From NCBI GenBank assembly GCA_027625915.1, contig JANTQA010000021.1:3828700-3892699 (forward strand): 64,000 bases of DNA, written 5' to 3'. The first letter of the stretch is position 1. Every line of letters starts with the position of its first letter. A program made the translations under genes and the position numbers. This stretch comes from Anaeramoeba flamelloides. Taxonomy: Eukaryota > Metamonada > Anaeramoebidae. Below, piece after piece: positions 33,901 to 46,452 of the stretch. Below the pieces are notes generated by a model. The model was not told the DNA's origin. It made no database searches and saw only the letters and a program-made list of their open reading frames with translations.

Positions 33901-36900
33901 TATATTCAATTATATTGCTGAAATGGGGAATTATTAGTTTGATCATAAAATTCGTTTGAGATTTTATATTTTGTTAAAAAAAAAAAAAATGAAAAGAAAA
34001 ATTTTTTTTACACAACAAACAAACTCGTTCCCTTTATAAAAGTTTTCGGTCTTTCAAAACTTTCAAACACTTGAAGACAATTCACAGCCCTTACAAACAC
34101 TTTCAAACATTTTTAAAGGGTAAAAGTGTCGTAAAAGTCTCAAGGCTTTGCTAAAGTCAAGAGATTTTTTTATAGTGATTTCAAAAAAATAATTTTTCAT
34201 TTTTTCGAGATAATGTTGAATATCGCGATTTTATGATTTTTCGCGATTTTATGATTATTTTTAGCGATAAAGTTGGAATAATAGCGATTTTTTTAATACT
34301 ATAGCGATTTTATTGTTAATATCATGATAATATATGTCTTACGTTACAATTTCTGTACTCTTTTAATTTTTTTTTTTTTTGGGTATTATGTTCAATAAAG
34401 CAACCCCTCGATTTTTAAATCAAGTGCTTTACGTTTTTCAATCATCTTTTTTTCAAAAATACCAACTTTGTTATGTTTATTTTTTTTTATCTTAAACAAA
34501 ATTTAGAGCTTTTCAGTTTCAAAACAAAAGTTTAATAATTTGATGAGTAAAGAAATGGAATGTGACTTGTTTTTGAAAATTAAAGAAATAAATTTCAAAA
34601 AAAATTGTTAAAAATGTGATTTGAATCCGGTGATAATGTACTAAATTTAGTTATTGTTTTAGTAATAAATAAACCATTTCAAGAAGTAAACGGTATCTAT
34701 TGGTTCTTTTTAAATGACAATGAAGAAATAATGAGTCTTGAAGTTCGAATACTTTAGGTATTTCTGGTTGATTAGAGGACTTCTATTTTTCTAAAAATAG
34801 ATTATGAAATTTTAGGTTACATTTACAGTTCTTGAAAAGTGAGAGCACTACCTTTTTTTTTTTAACATTGGGTGTGTACACCCCTCTATGTAATAAAGCG
34901 AAATATGGTTCTTAAAAAAAAATAAAGTGAGAAATGGTGAATAAAATTTGTTTTTAATCATGAGTGGTAAACATGATCCATGAAAACATTTTTTATTTTT
35001 ACCTTATTTCAGGTTCTATTAACTTGATCTTCTACTACAATTCTAACAAAAAAATTGACTATGCTAAATATCGCTTTTTTTTTTGATTATAAATAGATTT
35101 TGGGATTTGGGCAAAAAGTATATTATCCCCGATTTCCAAGTCATATGTTATCAACAAAACCTCTGATTTATGAATAAACATAATTAAAACAATGGTATTT
35201 TCTAAACATAAACGGAAATCCTAATTTGATTTTGTAGTATACCTAAATTATCACCTCAAAATTTTAATTGTTTTTGGAATAACAATCAAGTGGGGAAATA
35301 CAAAAGAGTTGCTAAATTATAAAATTTTGGAAAGCAGCAAATACCAATTTAAAACCCAGTTTCTACCCTTTTCTTGAATATAAAAATGCAAGAATAATTA
35401 ACTACCCCAAGAAAACTCTGAATATGAAAAATCAACAAAAGAACGAAATAGAGAAGCATATTTATTTTCATATAAGAAATATATATATTTTTTTAATTTT
35501 GTATTTTATTGTTGATTTAATTTGAGAATTGGAAAAAGAAAATTGCTTTTCATATATTTTAACCCCCCCCCTACAGATTATAGACGTTTTTAAAAAAAAT
35601 ATCTTCTATTAAAAGAGAACATAATTACAAACCAAAATCTCGAAATTGTTAGAACGCACTTAAATGATTTTGGAAAATTCAAAAAAAAAAAACAAATCTA
35701 AAAAAATAAACTCCAATTGAAAATTTTTTACACTCCAAAATTCAATTTTTGTGTAAAAAAAAATATTATTTAATCTATTCTAGAAGAAATACCAAATTAG
35801 AACCATTTACTAATTGAAATGTTAACAATTGTTTATAAATTACGATATCCCACAAAACAAAAAATAAATAATTATCAATAATAATAAAATCAAGAAGTGT
35901 GTTAAAAAAATTCTGGATAGAGAGAAAAAAAAAATAAATTGGAAAATTTGTTTCAATTCTATTAGTAATATTGATTGATCAAATAGTTAGATATCATTGT
36001 CTAATTTTATTTGAGTTCTTCTAATTTGAACAACCCAATTTTAACCTAATATCAATTATTTGAAAAAAAAAATTAATTGAAGGTAAGAAGTTACGTAATT
36101 AAAAAAATAAAATAAAACCAATAAAAACTAAAAAGATGAAAAAATGATTTTTATATTTTTCCAAAAATCAAAATTATGATCAATTTCAATGAAATTGTAT
36201 TATTGTGATTGTTTGAACTGTTTAAACTGTATGGAAAATTTTGAATTTTAGTTTATTTTCTTAATTTAAAAGCACAATTAAGAATTTTTTTTTATTATTA
36301 TTTATTAATAATCGTTATAGTTACTTTTAAAAGGTGTTGTAATATTTGAAAAATAGTTTAATTAATAAATCTATGTTTACACAATTATTTTTCAATCAAT
36401 AAATAAAAGTTTTTTAATTTAATTCCCCACCCGAAAAAATTTTTTATAAAAATAAGTTAAAAAAAAAAACACATTCATAAATCAATTTAAACAACAAAAA
36501 TTAATACAGTTAATTTGTAAACTCCCTTATTGGACTTCTGAGATAAAATTAAACTGTTTTAAACTAGAATTGAGTATTATTATTTATTCAAATATCATTT
36601 TTTTTTTCTGAAATTGTGAAATAATTATAAATTCAAAAGAAAAAACCACTTACTAATTATTTTAATTATGCTATATCAAATATATTTTTTAAATTCTCTA
36701 TAATAATCCTAATATTAAAAAAAAAATTAGGACACTGCTGGTGAAGAAAAATTTGAATCTGTTGCAGTATCATATTATAGAAATGCCAAAGCGGCTATAT
36801 TGTGTTATGGTTTGTTTTCATTATTCCGTATTAATGCTGTATTATAAACAGATTAATAAAACTATATATAATTTACAATAAATTTAATAGATGTAAACGA

Positions 36901-38249
36901 TCGCAGAACTTTTGACAAAATAAAATATTGGGTTTCAGAATTAAAAAAAATATCACCAGATTGTAAAATATATCTCACTGGAACAAAGAGTAATTATTAT
37001 TTTTCTTTTATATAATCTTATCTATTTTTAAATGTTTTACATCGAAACTAGTAAATAACATCAACCAATTTTATTTATTTTTATATTTCGACAAAGTAAA
37101 ATGTAACATAATTTTAAGCTTCCAAAGCAGTTTCATTGATCCGAATGAAAATAATTCATGTTTTTTGTTTAAAATCTTCTAAATCTGTAAATCATACAAA
37201 ACATTTTTTTATAGGAGGTCTCTCTGAAAAATATTTTTTAAAGTAATTAGTGTTTAAAAACTTTTCTATTTTAAAAATTCAAGATTTTGAGAACTTATTT
37301 GAAAATAAAAATAAAAATGAAAATAAAAGCTTAATTAAAAAAATGATTAAACCTCAAAATTTTTTTAAATGTTAACAAGGAAAGTTAACAGCTATTGTCT
37401 TTCCAAACCCGAATTATTAGAAATTTACTGAATTTTTTTCTTAGAAAACTCAATGGAGTATAAAATTCTTCTAATAGCTATTTATATACACTCTTTTAAT
37501 TAGGGGATGCAAATTTAATCAATCCAAAATTCTCTCTTGAATAGATTATGTGTTTGATTTTTTTTAACATTTAACCCTTAACAATAAATCCTCTCTAATT
37601 TTCTGAATTTTTTTACACGTTCGACAGGGTTTTTTTGTTCTCTAAAAATATTAAGACTTTGAAACAAAAATGAGAGCGACGAAATACATAGCCCAAGAAA
37701 TTTGTTATTCTTGTACTTTACATAATTGATGAAAAAATAAATAAAAACAAAAAAAAAATGGTTGAAAATATCTTTATAAAAAATCTATAATACTTTTAAA
37801 AGAAAATACAGTTCAGTATTGTTATTTTTTTTACTATTCCAATTATATCTACAAAATGATTATTTGTTTTGTTTTTTTTTTGAAAAAAAAAACGAAGAAT
37901 TATTATTAACAAAGTTTATAATTGTACTTTGAAATTTCTTTACATTTTGTTAAAAAATTAATTATATCATTTTTATATTTTTAATGAATAACCATTTTTT
38001 ATAGTTGATTTAATAAAAGATAAAACAGAAAGAAAAGTTCCAGTTGATTTGGTGCAAAAATTTTCAAAATCGCTTGGTATAAAAAGTTTTGAAACAAGTG
38101 CAAAAACCGGTATTGGAATTGCAGAATTATTTGAGCAAATTGGAAAAGATTATATCATGGATTATAAGAAAGAGGACGAAGATTTGGATTCCAACGAGGT
38201 TGATTTAAATGATTTTCAAATGGAAAATACTAAAAAAGGATGCTGTTAA
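30939..38249 (+). CDS. Rab24-like small GTPase, five exons
   Basis: Exons 30939-31052, 31144-31212, 36731-36809, 36891-36989 and 38005-38249 have GT..AG borders (GTAATT, GTTTGT, GTTTGT, GTAATT) and phases that close exactly to 201 residues. Motifs: P-loop GNAYVGKS (14-21), switch I ATIGVAF, G3 DTAGEEKF (62-69), AKAAILCYD, G4 TKID (119-122), G5 ETSAKTG (150-156), and a C-terminal GCC for prenyl attachment. LGIWDTAG, the YYRNAKAAILCYD stretch, IYLTGTK and FETSAKTG follow Rab24 more closely than Rab5, Rab7 or Rab1. Rab24 acts in autophagy and endosome traffic in animals. The residue matching the catalytic Gln of Ras is Glu66 here; Rab24 is known for lacking this Gln (Ser in human), so slow GTP hydrolysis is likely (inference). 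Intron 2 is 5.5 kb and loaded with mobile elements; intron 4 is 1.0 kb. Confidence 0.9.
32329..32786. mobile_element. Inverted-repeat element in Rab intron 2
   Basis: 458 bp with ends CTGTTGAGAGAAAAATGTTG and CAAGATTTTTCTCTCAACAG, i.e. terminal repeats of about 22 bp, and inner repeats around AATTGGGAA (32380-32389 and 32733-32745). TAA stands on both sides (32326-32328 and 32787-32789), consistent with a TA or TAA duplication. No coding frame. The motif GTTGGACA occurs twice near the left end. Confidence 0.75.
33110..34345. mobile_element. Element with CGCGAT-rich inverted arms, Rab intron 2
   Basis: The left arm (33110-33285) and right arm (34205-34340) carry many copies of ATCGCGAT or TCGTGAT/TAGCGAT variants in opposite order, for example AAATCGCGATATTCAATATT near 33151 and its mirror AATATCGCGATTTTATGATT near 34214. 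The roughly 900-bp centre has somewhat higher GC and no long frame. Clustered short subterminal motifs are typical of transposase-binding regions in some DNA transposons (En/Spm or hAT types), but the superfamily cannot be told without a transposase. True outer ends are not fixed. Confidence 0.55.
35707..36255. mobile_element. MITE family B, diverged copy in Rab intron 2
   Basis: 549 bp. Starts TAAACTCCAATTGAAAATTT and ends AAAATTTTGAATTTTAGTTTA. Internal order follows the copy at 20730 (GATTGATCAAATAGTTAGAT, TTACGTAATTA, TTGAACTGTTTAAACTGT). More diverged than that copy and without a clear TA duplication, so older. Confidence 0.65.
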
Positions 38250-40986
38250 TTAGTTTCTGTAAATTTAACTGTAATTACATTTTGTGAATTTGTACTTTAA
38301 TTATTCTATAATAAGCAATTATCATAAAAAAAAATTTCCATATATATATATATATATATATATTCTATTATTTAACGAAATATTTTTTGATTAATTTGAT
38401 CATTTTTTTTTTTTTTCTGATTAATATTTAAAATAAAATAAATAATTTTATTTTTTTTTTTATTTAATAATATTCTTGAGCAAATGTTGTTCTGGCTCTA
38501 ATTTGTCAAAGTTTACTAATTATTTTATTTACAATTGAACAAATGAATAAGTTCAAAAAAAAAAAAAAAATTGTTAAATGGGCGAATACATGATCTTTAA
38601 ATAATAGATTGTTGTTAAAATGTTTAGAAAGTTTTATAAAATTAGTTTATCTTCAAAATATTATTTTTCAAGAACTGTTTTAAAAGTAGAGTAAGCACAT
38701 TTTACAAAAATGTAATTTAACTAAAAATTTATTGAGATTTATTGGAATTTTCAGTATCAATAAGTTTTTTTGGAAAAAAATACCCTTGATGAATTTTTGT
38801 AAAATTATTTTTAATGAGATCGTTGATTACACAATCCTACCAAATCTTTCCGAAAACTCCTGACACAATTTGGACTGAAACTAACCATAATATTTTGATA
38901 AATGTTTTTATCAAAAAAAAATATACAAAAAAACAGATATTTTCCATGATAAAAAAAATTTGGGACATTAAAAAAAAAATTTGGTAAGTTAATGATATTT
39001 TTCGTTTTTTAAATGATAAATATTGGCAAAAAGATTTTCAATCAAAGATAAATTTGATGAATAAATTTTAAATTTTGGATATAAAAAAAGTCACTATCAA
39101 TTATAATTTTCAAAAACAAATATTATTTTGTTATATTTTGATCCTTTCGAATTACTTTAGAATGTTAAAAATACACAAATTGAATTTTACTTGCCAACTT
39201 TACTAAAAATTATAATTTTTTTTTCATAGATTACATTCCAAGATCAAGTTAATGATTGTTTGAAAAGACCAAAAATCAATAATTGTTTTAAATTTAAGTT
39301 TGTTCTATCAATATTTAAAGAATTGATATAGTTTTTAAAATCTTAATATTTTGATATTTTGAAGTTTTGTTTGTAATAACTTATCTGAAAATTAATCTCT
39401 TTTCAAAAGAATCTTTTTTTGGAAGATTATTTGATTCAATTTAGTTTAAAAGGATATTTAAGATTAACCTTGATAAAGTCACGTTATCTAACAATGATGA
39501 ATATGTTATTGAATTTATGGATTTTAATATTTTTCCAATAAATATTTCTCTAATTTTTGGTAAAGTTTACAATTAAAATTCAGTTGGTGTATTTTTAACA
39601 TTCTAAAGTAATTCTAAATGATCAAAATACAATAAAATAATATTTTTTTGTTGAAAATTATAATTGATAGTGAATTTGGTATATCCTAAATGTAAAATTT
39701 GTTCATCAAATTTTACTTTGTTCAAAAATCATTTTGCCAATATTTATTATTTCAAAAAAGAAAATAAATTATTGAATGAACTAATTTTTTTTTTAACGAC
39801 CCAAATTTTTTTTCACAATGGTTTATGTATTTTGTAATGGTGGTTCTGTTCAATAATTGAATAGAGCAAATACTATGCTCAACATCATTGGGAGGGAGAT
39901 TTCAATCCAAGATCAAAAAGAAGATCCAAAAAATAAAAAAAAAAAAAAACTAAGAGAAAACCCTAATTCCTTTGAAATATTGTTATGATTTCTAGAGGGG
40001 CATAAGAGCAAATTAATGAACTCAATTTTAAAAATTTACTAGACAGTGAGATCTTTCAAAAGTTAGAATTGTTTATTGAGTGTGTTGAAATGATCTTCTT
40101 TTTTTAGGTAAGAAAAATAGTGATAATTTTTCTTTTTTATGTTCATATTACTTAATATGGATGTTCAAGTATACTTTCTACTCAAAATTTCTTAGTGAAT
40201 TTTTTTAATGAAAAATTCACATAAAATGAATTTTTGATTTAAATAGGAGAACACTCCAAGGACTTTAACTTCAGAATTTAAGTGAGATAGTTCAAAAGGT
40301 TTTCACAAAACTTTGTGAATTTTTAGATTATCATTAACTCCGATTGAAGTATTTTATTTAATTTTGAACACACAATTGTGAAATTTAAATTTTTTCTAAA
40401 GTGATTCAGTATTTTTTGTGAAGTTTTTGATTTCATTTTTTGATATTTTTGAAATATTTGGCTTTAGATGTATAAAATTATTTAAAAGTGGATTAAAAAT
40501 CAGATATAATTATTAGTTGTCATAAAATACTAAAAGAATATTTATTTTCTATTTGGAAAGTTCCACTTTCTACAAGGAAAAAACTAAATTCTGTAAGTTA
40601 AAGTTAGCCAAAACTATATATTGGATTTAAGTTATAAATCTTATATAGATTATTTTTTCAAAGTTATGGTAATGTTATGTATAAGGGATTAGCGACATCC
40701 TAAGTGAAGCCTAAGATTAAAGTATATTAGGTTTTGGAGTAAATCACGTGAGTTTTTTATAATTTAAATGTCTCTAAAAAATCTATTATAAAGAAGCACT
40801 TTTTGTTGAACTTCAACTTTATTAAAAATGGCCTCTGTATTAGTAAAAAACCCCAACAATTTCAGAAAAAAATGAATTATTAATTATCAGACTACAAAGT
40901 TTAAAATAGCTTTCTTACAATTTGTTACGAAATGTTGATTAGTTGCCAAAAAATTCCATTGTTTTAAATACCTATATATGAACAAA
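38250..40986. other. Intergenic DNA downstream of the Rab gene
   Basis: AT-rich, with a (TA)n run at about 38341-38361 and no supported gene. 38640-38710 weakly resembles 18560-18620 (CAAGAACTGTTTTAAAAGTA against CAAGGGCTGTTTTAAAAGTA), so old repeat remnants are present. Confidence 0.45.
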
Positions 40987-40988
40987 TA

Positions 40989-41178
40989 TAGTCAGTTCCA
41001 CTTTTAAGGCACAAACTTTAACGAATTAACGAGAATAATAAAAATCTCAAATTAAGACAAAATTCAGATTCTAGTAAAATACATTGTAAAAAACTATTAC
41101 AAAAAATGTACCTTAATTTGAGATTTTTTTGTGCCTTAAATTTCATTGAAAGTTGTGCGTTAAAAGTGGAACTGACTG
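40989..41178. mobile_element. 190-bp MITE with near-perfect ends and TA duplication
   Basis: Ends TAGTCAGTTCCACTTTTAAG and TTAAAAGTGGAACTGACTG give about 26-bp terminal repeats with few mismatches (the opposite end begins CAGTCAGTTCC), followed inward by GGCACAAACTTT / AAAGTTGTGCG and by a second inner pair (AAATCTCAAATTAAG and CTTAATTTGAGATTT). TA on both sides (40987-40988, 41179-41180). The ends are of the Tc1/mariner type. The near-complete self-complementarity would let it fold into one long hairpin. Best-preserved mobile element in the window. Confidence 0.85.
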
Positions 41179-41180
41179 TA

Positions 41181-43683
41181 TATTTTTTTTGACAAATTAT
41201 TTCTGAAATCTTGGAAATGTATTTATATAAAAATTAATTTTATAAAAAGTTAAAAAAAAGAAACCGTCTTTGTGTTTTTATGTTAATGGTCATTGATTTA
41301 ATCTATGAAAATTAAAAAATTAACAAAATTAGTTACTTTTGGAAGTTCTAAAGATGAATTATCAAATATTAGAAGACTATTATTTGTGTTTCAATTATTA
41401 AGTTTGGTAAAGGAATTAAAAAAAAAATCACAAAATGAAAATTTTTAAATGCGATCATTAGTAAAAAACATAATATTTTAATGAGTAATAAAATTTATAA
41501 TAGATTTTATAATAACTGTGTAATACAAGTACAACATTAATATCATTTACACCCAATTACAATATTCTTTATAGATGACAATAAGGTGACACTTATTTCA
41601 TAAGAAAAGATAACTATTATTCTAATTAAGATTGAATTACTTTTTTTTTCGATATTCTGAACTTTTGAAAAAAATTCCTATTGTTTTATATATTTTTTTA
41701 TCTTGAAATTATTTATAATAAATGGAATTTATATTGAACATTAAAGAGAAAAAATAATAAATTTAAAAATAATTTGTAAAAGAAACCGCGAAAACAAATC
41801 AAAACTCAAACATGAAAAAAAAATAAAATGATAAAAACGATTCCAAAAACAAAAAAAAAATCATTTTTTCAATTTTAAATAGTAATATCTTTTGAAAGAA
41901 ATATTTTTTGTTATTATTTTAAAATTGAAAAATATGATCCCTTTTTAGAATATTAAAAAAATCAATGAAAATAATTTCTCCACTAAATCAAAAAAAAAAT
42001 TCATTAATTTTTAATTAAAAATGAGAAAAAAATTAATGAAAACTTTCATTTTATTGTAATTCTCATTAATTTCTAATAAAGCTGTAAACATTTTTCAAAA
42101 TTATTATGTATAATAATGTTTATTATATGAGTGTGTATTTCAAAAATTCAAAATTTAGAAACTATTTTTCTGAAAAAACTTTTATGTTTTGTGTGATGTT
42201 AAACAACATTGGAAAGTGAATTCATTCCTTACAGAGTTGAAAAGATCTGTAAAAAAATTTTCTAGAATGGGGTATTTTTGAAACGAATTTTTATTATATG
42301 CCTTAAATTGTATCATTTCATATTGGTGAAGAGTCTGAAAATACTTTATTCAAAGATAAAAATTAATTATTTAACACAAAAAAATCTGTTTTTTCTTTTT
42401 TATTTTTTGTTCTATTGTATATATTCATAACCATGAACTTAGAAATACACAAAAGAAGATATAAATTCAATTAGTTTTTGATATGGGTCAGATATAAGTT
42501 CTTTTGTATTAGTAACTCAGTAGTGTTGGTTAATTCTCTAAGAAATTAGTACTATACTTTTTTACTTCTCTGCAATAAACACGTTTTCAAGTCATAATAA
42601 ACTCTAAAAAAATCTTCTTGAAAATTTAATAGCAAATTCAAAAAAAAAACTTTAATTTATAAATTGAAAATCAAAGTAAAAATATGATTAAAAAATAAAC
42701 AAATACAAAAGCTCTGTTCCAAAATGAATTTTTTTTTTAAAGTTTGATCATTTTTTATCATTTTAGAAAAGTATAAAATCGAACATATACTCAAAATATT
42801 TGATTAAAATGATTAATTTTCCTTTGATAATGAAAGAAATACATTGTTATAGAAGGAACTTTATTTAAATTCCCTTTAAAAATAAATAAGGTGGTTTTAT
42901 ATTTACTTAGTATAAATAATCTCCTGTAAGTTATTAGCATCACTATAGATTTCTCACTAATAAAATTATGCTGCGAATGTGTGTAGATGATATTTGTGCG
43001 CTATGGATCAAAGATCTCTAAAAATCTATTATAAATCTAATTGCATAATAAATTATTTTTGTACAAAGGATACCAATTCAAAATTTTCAATAGTGGATAA
43101 AAAAATTATTTAATTTCTTTTCCAAAGTAAAAATAGAAACCCAAAATAATAGTTTCCTGGTATTTAATAATTCATATTTAGAACTTCCAAGTGTAACTAA
43201 TTTTGTTTATTTTTTAATTTCGATAGATTAATAAGATATCCATCTGATATAAAAAAAACAAAGACTAATTAGTTTGGTTTACTTTTTATAAAGATAATTA
43301 TAACATCAATATAATTCCAATACTTTCAGAAATAATTTGTCAAAAAAATATATTGGTTAATTATTTAATTGTTTTTAAATAAATGAATTTTTGGGTTATT
43401 AATTTACTTTTCGCCACAAATGTAAGAAAGATATTTTGCAACTTTAGAGTCTTTAGATTGATGATTCAACCTTTATATTTATGGCAAAATGCAGTTTTTT
43501 TTCGGAAACCGCTGGTTTTTTTACGAATACAATGAACATTTTTAACAAGGTTAAAGATCAACAAATAGTAATAAGTTACTAATCGGTTTTTTAGAGACAT
43601 TTGAAACCCTGTAACACTAATGTAGTTAAAGTCCAATAATAACATACTCCAATCTTATATTTCTATTTGGTTGGGTCTAATCG
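41181..43683. other. Intergenic DNA with repeat remnants
   Basis: No supported gene. 42120-42260 (TTTATGTTTTGTGTGATG, then TGGAAAGTGAATTCATTCCT) matches the reverse complement of 45960-46110, so it is another dispersed repeat in inverted orientation. Confidence 0.5.
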
Positions 43684-44245
43684 GTTGAGGTTGAAAATCC
43701 CAGAAATATTAAAAATAATAATCTTGGGTAGGATGTGATCACTTGTTAATTTGGTTATTAGTTGATCGATCTTGTCCTTGGTATTGGTTTTAAGAGTGGT
43801 TCAAAATATCAATTTTTAACAATTTATTTTTTTTTTTTTTTTCAGAAATCTGAATTGCAGAGTGTAAGACACATACATTGGTAGGTGTTTACAAATAAAT
43901 TTTAATTTTTGGGTTGATTATTAAAGATTTTGATTTACTTTTTATTCAATTAACGAAATGAAAAAAAAAACTTTTTTTAAAAGCTTGAAATAAAACCAGA
44001 CCTAATAAGAAAATTTAAAAAAAAAAAACACAAACCACATTTTTTTATAACTTATTTAACAATATAAATCTTACACTCTCCAATTCAGATTTCAAAAAAA
44101 AAAAAAAAATTGCCAATAATTGATATTTTGAACAACTCTTAAAACCCATAACAAGGACAAGATTGATCAACTAATAACCAAATTAACAAGTGTACACATC
44201 CTACACAAGATAATATTTTTTTAAATTTCTGGGATTGTAAACCTT
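43684..44245. mobile_element. Element with arms of about 180 bp
   Basis: The left arm 43684-43868 and right arm 44070-44245 are near reverse complements with few mismatches (both contain CACTTGTTAATTTGGTTATT then AGTTGATC, CTTGTCCTTG and TTTTAAGAG). The 200-bp centre is non-coding. The arms are more alike than copies of the other repeats here, pointing to fairly recent formation or to arm conversion. A fragment of the same family lies at 18953-19030. Confidence 0.75.
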
Positions 44246-44269
44246 AATGTCAAAAAATATAATATAATG

Positions 44270-44745
44270 TAGTGTAAAAAATACCCTGACAAGAAAATAA
44301 TCCCTGACAAGATTTTTAATTGTTAATATAGGGAAAGTGTTTGAATAATTACAAATATTTTGTATCAAATCATTTTTATAAATAATCAAATTTTAAAATT
44401 AGAACACACTCACTTATTAGAATGATGACTAATGAAATTACACTTGTTCAAAATACCATTCAATCAATAAAAAAACAAAGAATAAAAATGATCATTTTCC
44501 AAACTCTAGTAAACCTCTTTAAAACTCACTTGTTTTTCAAAAAAAGTTGATCTACTTTTGCTATCAAACAATTCCTTCTAGTATTCTAGAGAAACCCTGA
44601 CTTTAATGAACTTTAGGTAGATTTTTTATAAGGATCAGAAAAAATTAGGTTGTTTACAAAAAGGATTTGATTTAAAATATTTGTAATTTCAGAACAATTT
44701 TCCTAATACACACAATTTAAAATCTTGTCACGTATTTTTTTTATA
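44270..44745 (-). mobile_element. Repeat family C, copy 3 with terminal inverted repeats
   Basis: Left end AAAAAATACCCTGACAAG (then a short internal duplication CCCTGACAAG) and ATTTTTAATTGT; right end ACAATTTAAAATCTTGTCAC then GTATTTTTTT. The centre is the reverse complement of the repeats at 23475-23900 and 24045-24510. Non-coding. This copy shows that family C is a TIR element rather than an LTR or SINE. Confidence 0.65.
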
Positions 44746-44829
44746 TCGTTTATTTTTTTTTCATTACATTAATTTTTTTTAAACCTGGAAAAAAATATAT
44801 TATTTTTATTTGACAAACAGGAAACAATT

Positions 44830-45640
44830 TTTTCTTTTTGTTGAACAATACAATTCAATTCTAAACACATTCAAACAATGGAATTAAAAATTCTCCCAAA
44901 ATATTTTTTTGAAAACCTGGTAAATTCAAATTAGAACCTAAGTGAAATACTTTTTAATTTGGTTATTTTTTTTATCTAACAATTAAGAACCCAATCTTAT
45001 TTGTTTTACTGGGTTATTAACAAAGCAAAGATTCCATTTCTCAAAAGTATTTATTATTATTTTTCTTTTTTTGAAAATTTTCGAACAAATAATTTTAATT
45101 CAAATTAACAATTCGAATAAAAAAAAAAATAATAGATATTTACAAATAACTGATTTTAATCCATAAAGTTCATTGTTTATACTCTGAATATTTGAAAAAG
45201 GAAATTCCCTAATCGTTTAAATTTCAAGAAATTTAATAAATATTTGCAAAAAAATACAAATTATTTCTTAATCTTCAAGATTCAATATTTGGTTTATTGT
45301 TCTGGTATTTTTAAAATAAGACTAAATTTGAAATGTTATTTGTCCCTACAAACTCTAAGAAATTACTAAAAGTGGAATTTCTTGGAAATTAAAAATGATT
45401 GACAAATTTTTTCTTTTTCCGTTGATCCAAAAAATCCAACAAAAATGAATTTGAGATCTTTTGAAGTGAAAATTTATTTGGAAAAATGAACTTCTTTTTA
45501 AAAAATGAGAAATCATTTCTCTAAACTTTGATAAATGAGTTTGTTTATCAGATTTAATTGTACTAATCTGTAAATCAGTATTCTCTTGTTTTTGGAAAAA
45601 ATATAAATACAAATTTCTAGTCACTTACTTAAAAAACAAC
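44830..45640 (+). repeat. Dispersed repeat family D, copy 1
   Basis: About 800 bp that follow 52500-53420 in the same direction: AAATACTTTTTAATTTGGTT / AAATACCTTTTAATTTAGTT, ATAACTGATTTTAAT, AAATTTCAAGAAATTTAATA, and a common GTTTAATTGTA-type end. No terminal repeats or coding frame were identified. Confidence 0.55.
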
Positions 45641-46452
45641 CTTTTTTCCTCCTGAAATTGATTTGAATCTTTGGTTAAAGGATCTTAAGAGTGTGAATCA
45701 AAATGGAAGTGTGGTGTTCGGAGTGTACCTGAAGAATTCATTTCTAAGGCTCATCTTTAAATAGAAACTTTTTTGTTCCATAATTTTTGCTCACAAAATT
45801 TAAAGCAATTTGAGATTTAATGTAACAATTTTTATTAAACACATTGGAACTTTTGGAATATGAAATATAACTATTTGTTCTCTTTAATAAATTCGAAAAG
45901 TAACAAATTTGGGGTTAGTTTGCAGAATCTTTTTCCAAAAAAGATAATACTTGTTTACCTTTAGTATTCAAAAAAGGTGCATTTAAAGCTTCTTTTTTTA
46001 CAGACTTATAAAACTCTGTGAAGAATGGATTCACTTTCCAAATTTTTTTTTATCATGAACACAAAACCTAAACAGAAAGTAAAGTTTTCTAAATAGTATT
46101 TTTAATTTTTTTTTTAATTACCTTATTCTACCCCTAAAATCTAAAAACCATTAAACAGTACCTCTTGAATTCGCCCCTGCTTTTGTGATTTTGCAAAAAG
46201 CTCAAAAAAATATCAACAACAAAATTATCTATCAAAAATAATTTGAATTTTCAAGAGAAAGGAACAACATTTAAAAAATTTCTCATTTTTTTTTCCAAAA
46301 ATTTTTTGTTATTTTACAGTTTTCATATTTCAGTGTTCGCTTTTCACAAGAATTCATTCTTAAAAAGAAATCGAAAAAAAAAGAAACAAGAAACCAGAAC
46401 CAAGAAACATCAAACAACACACCTCAAGATTTTTAAAAAAAAAAAGTTCCAA
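45641..46452. other. 5' flank of the GPCR gene
   Basis: AT-rich. Holds the 45960-46110 inverted copy of 42120-42260. The frame open from 46243 belongs to the leader upstream of the true ATG. No defined promoter motif is named. Confidence 0.45.

Noticed and set aside
32941-34440. LTR retroelement
   Set aside because: The terminal similarity is inverted, not direct, and there is no coding sequence, primer-binding site or polypurine tract.
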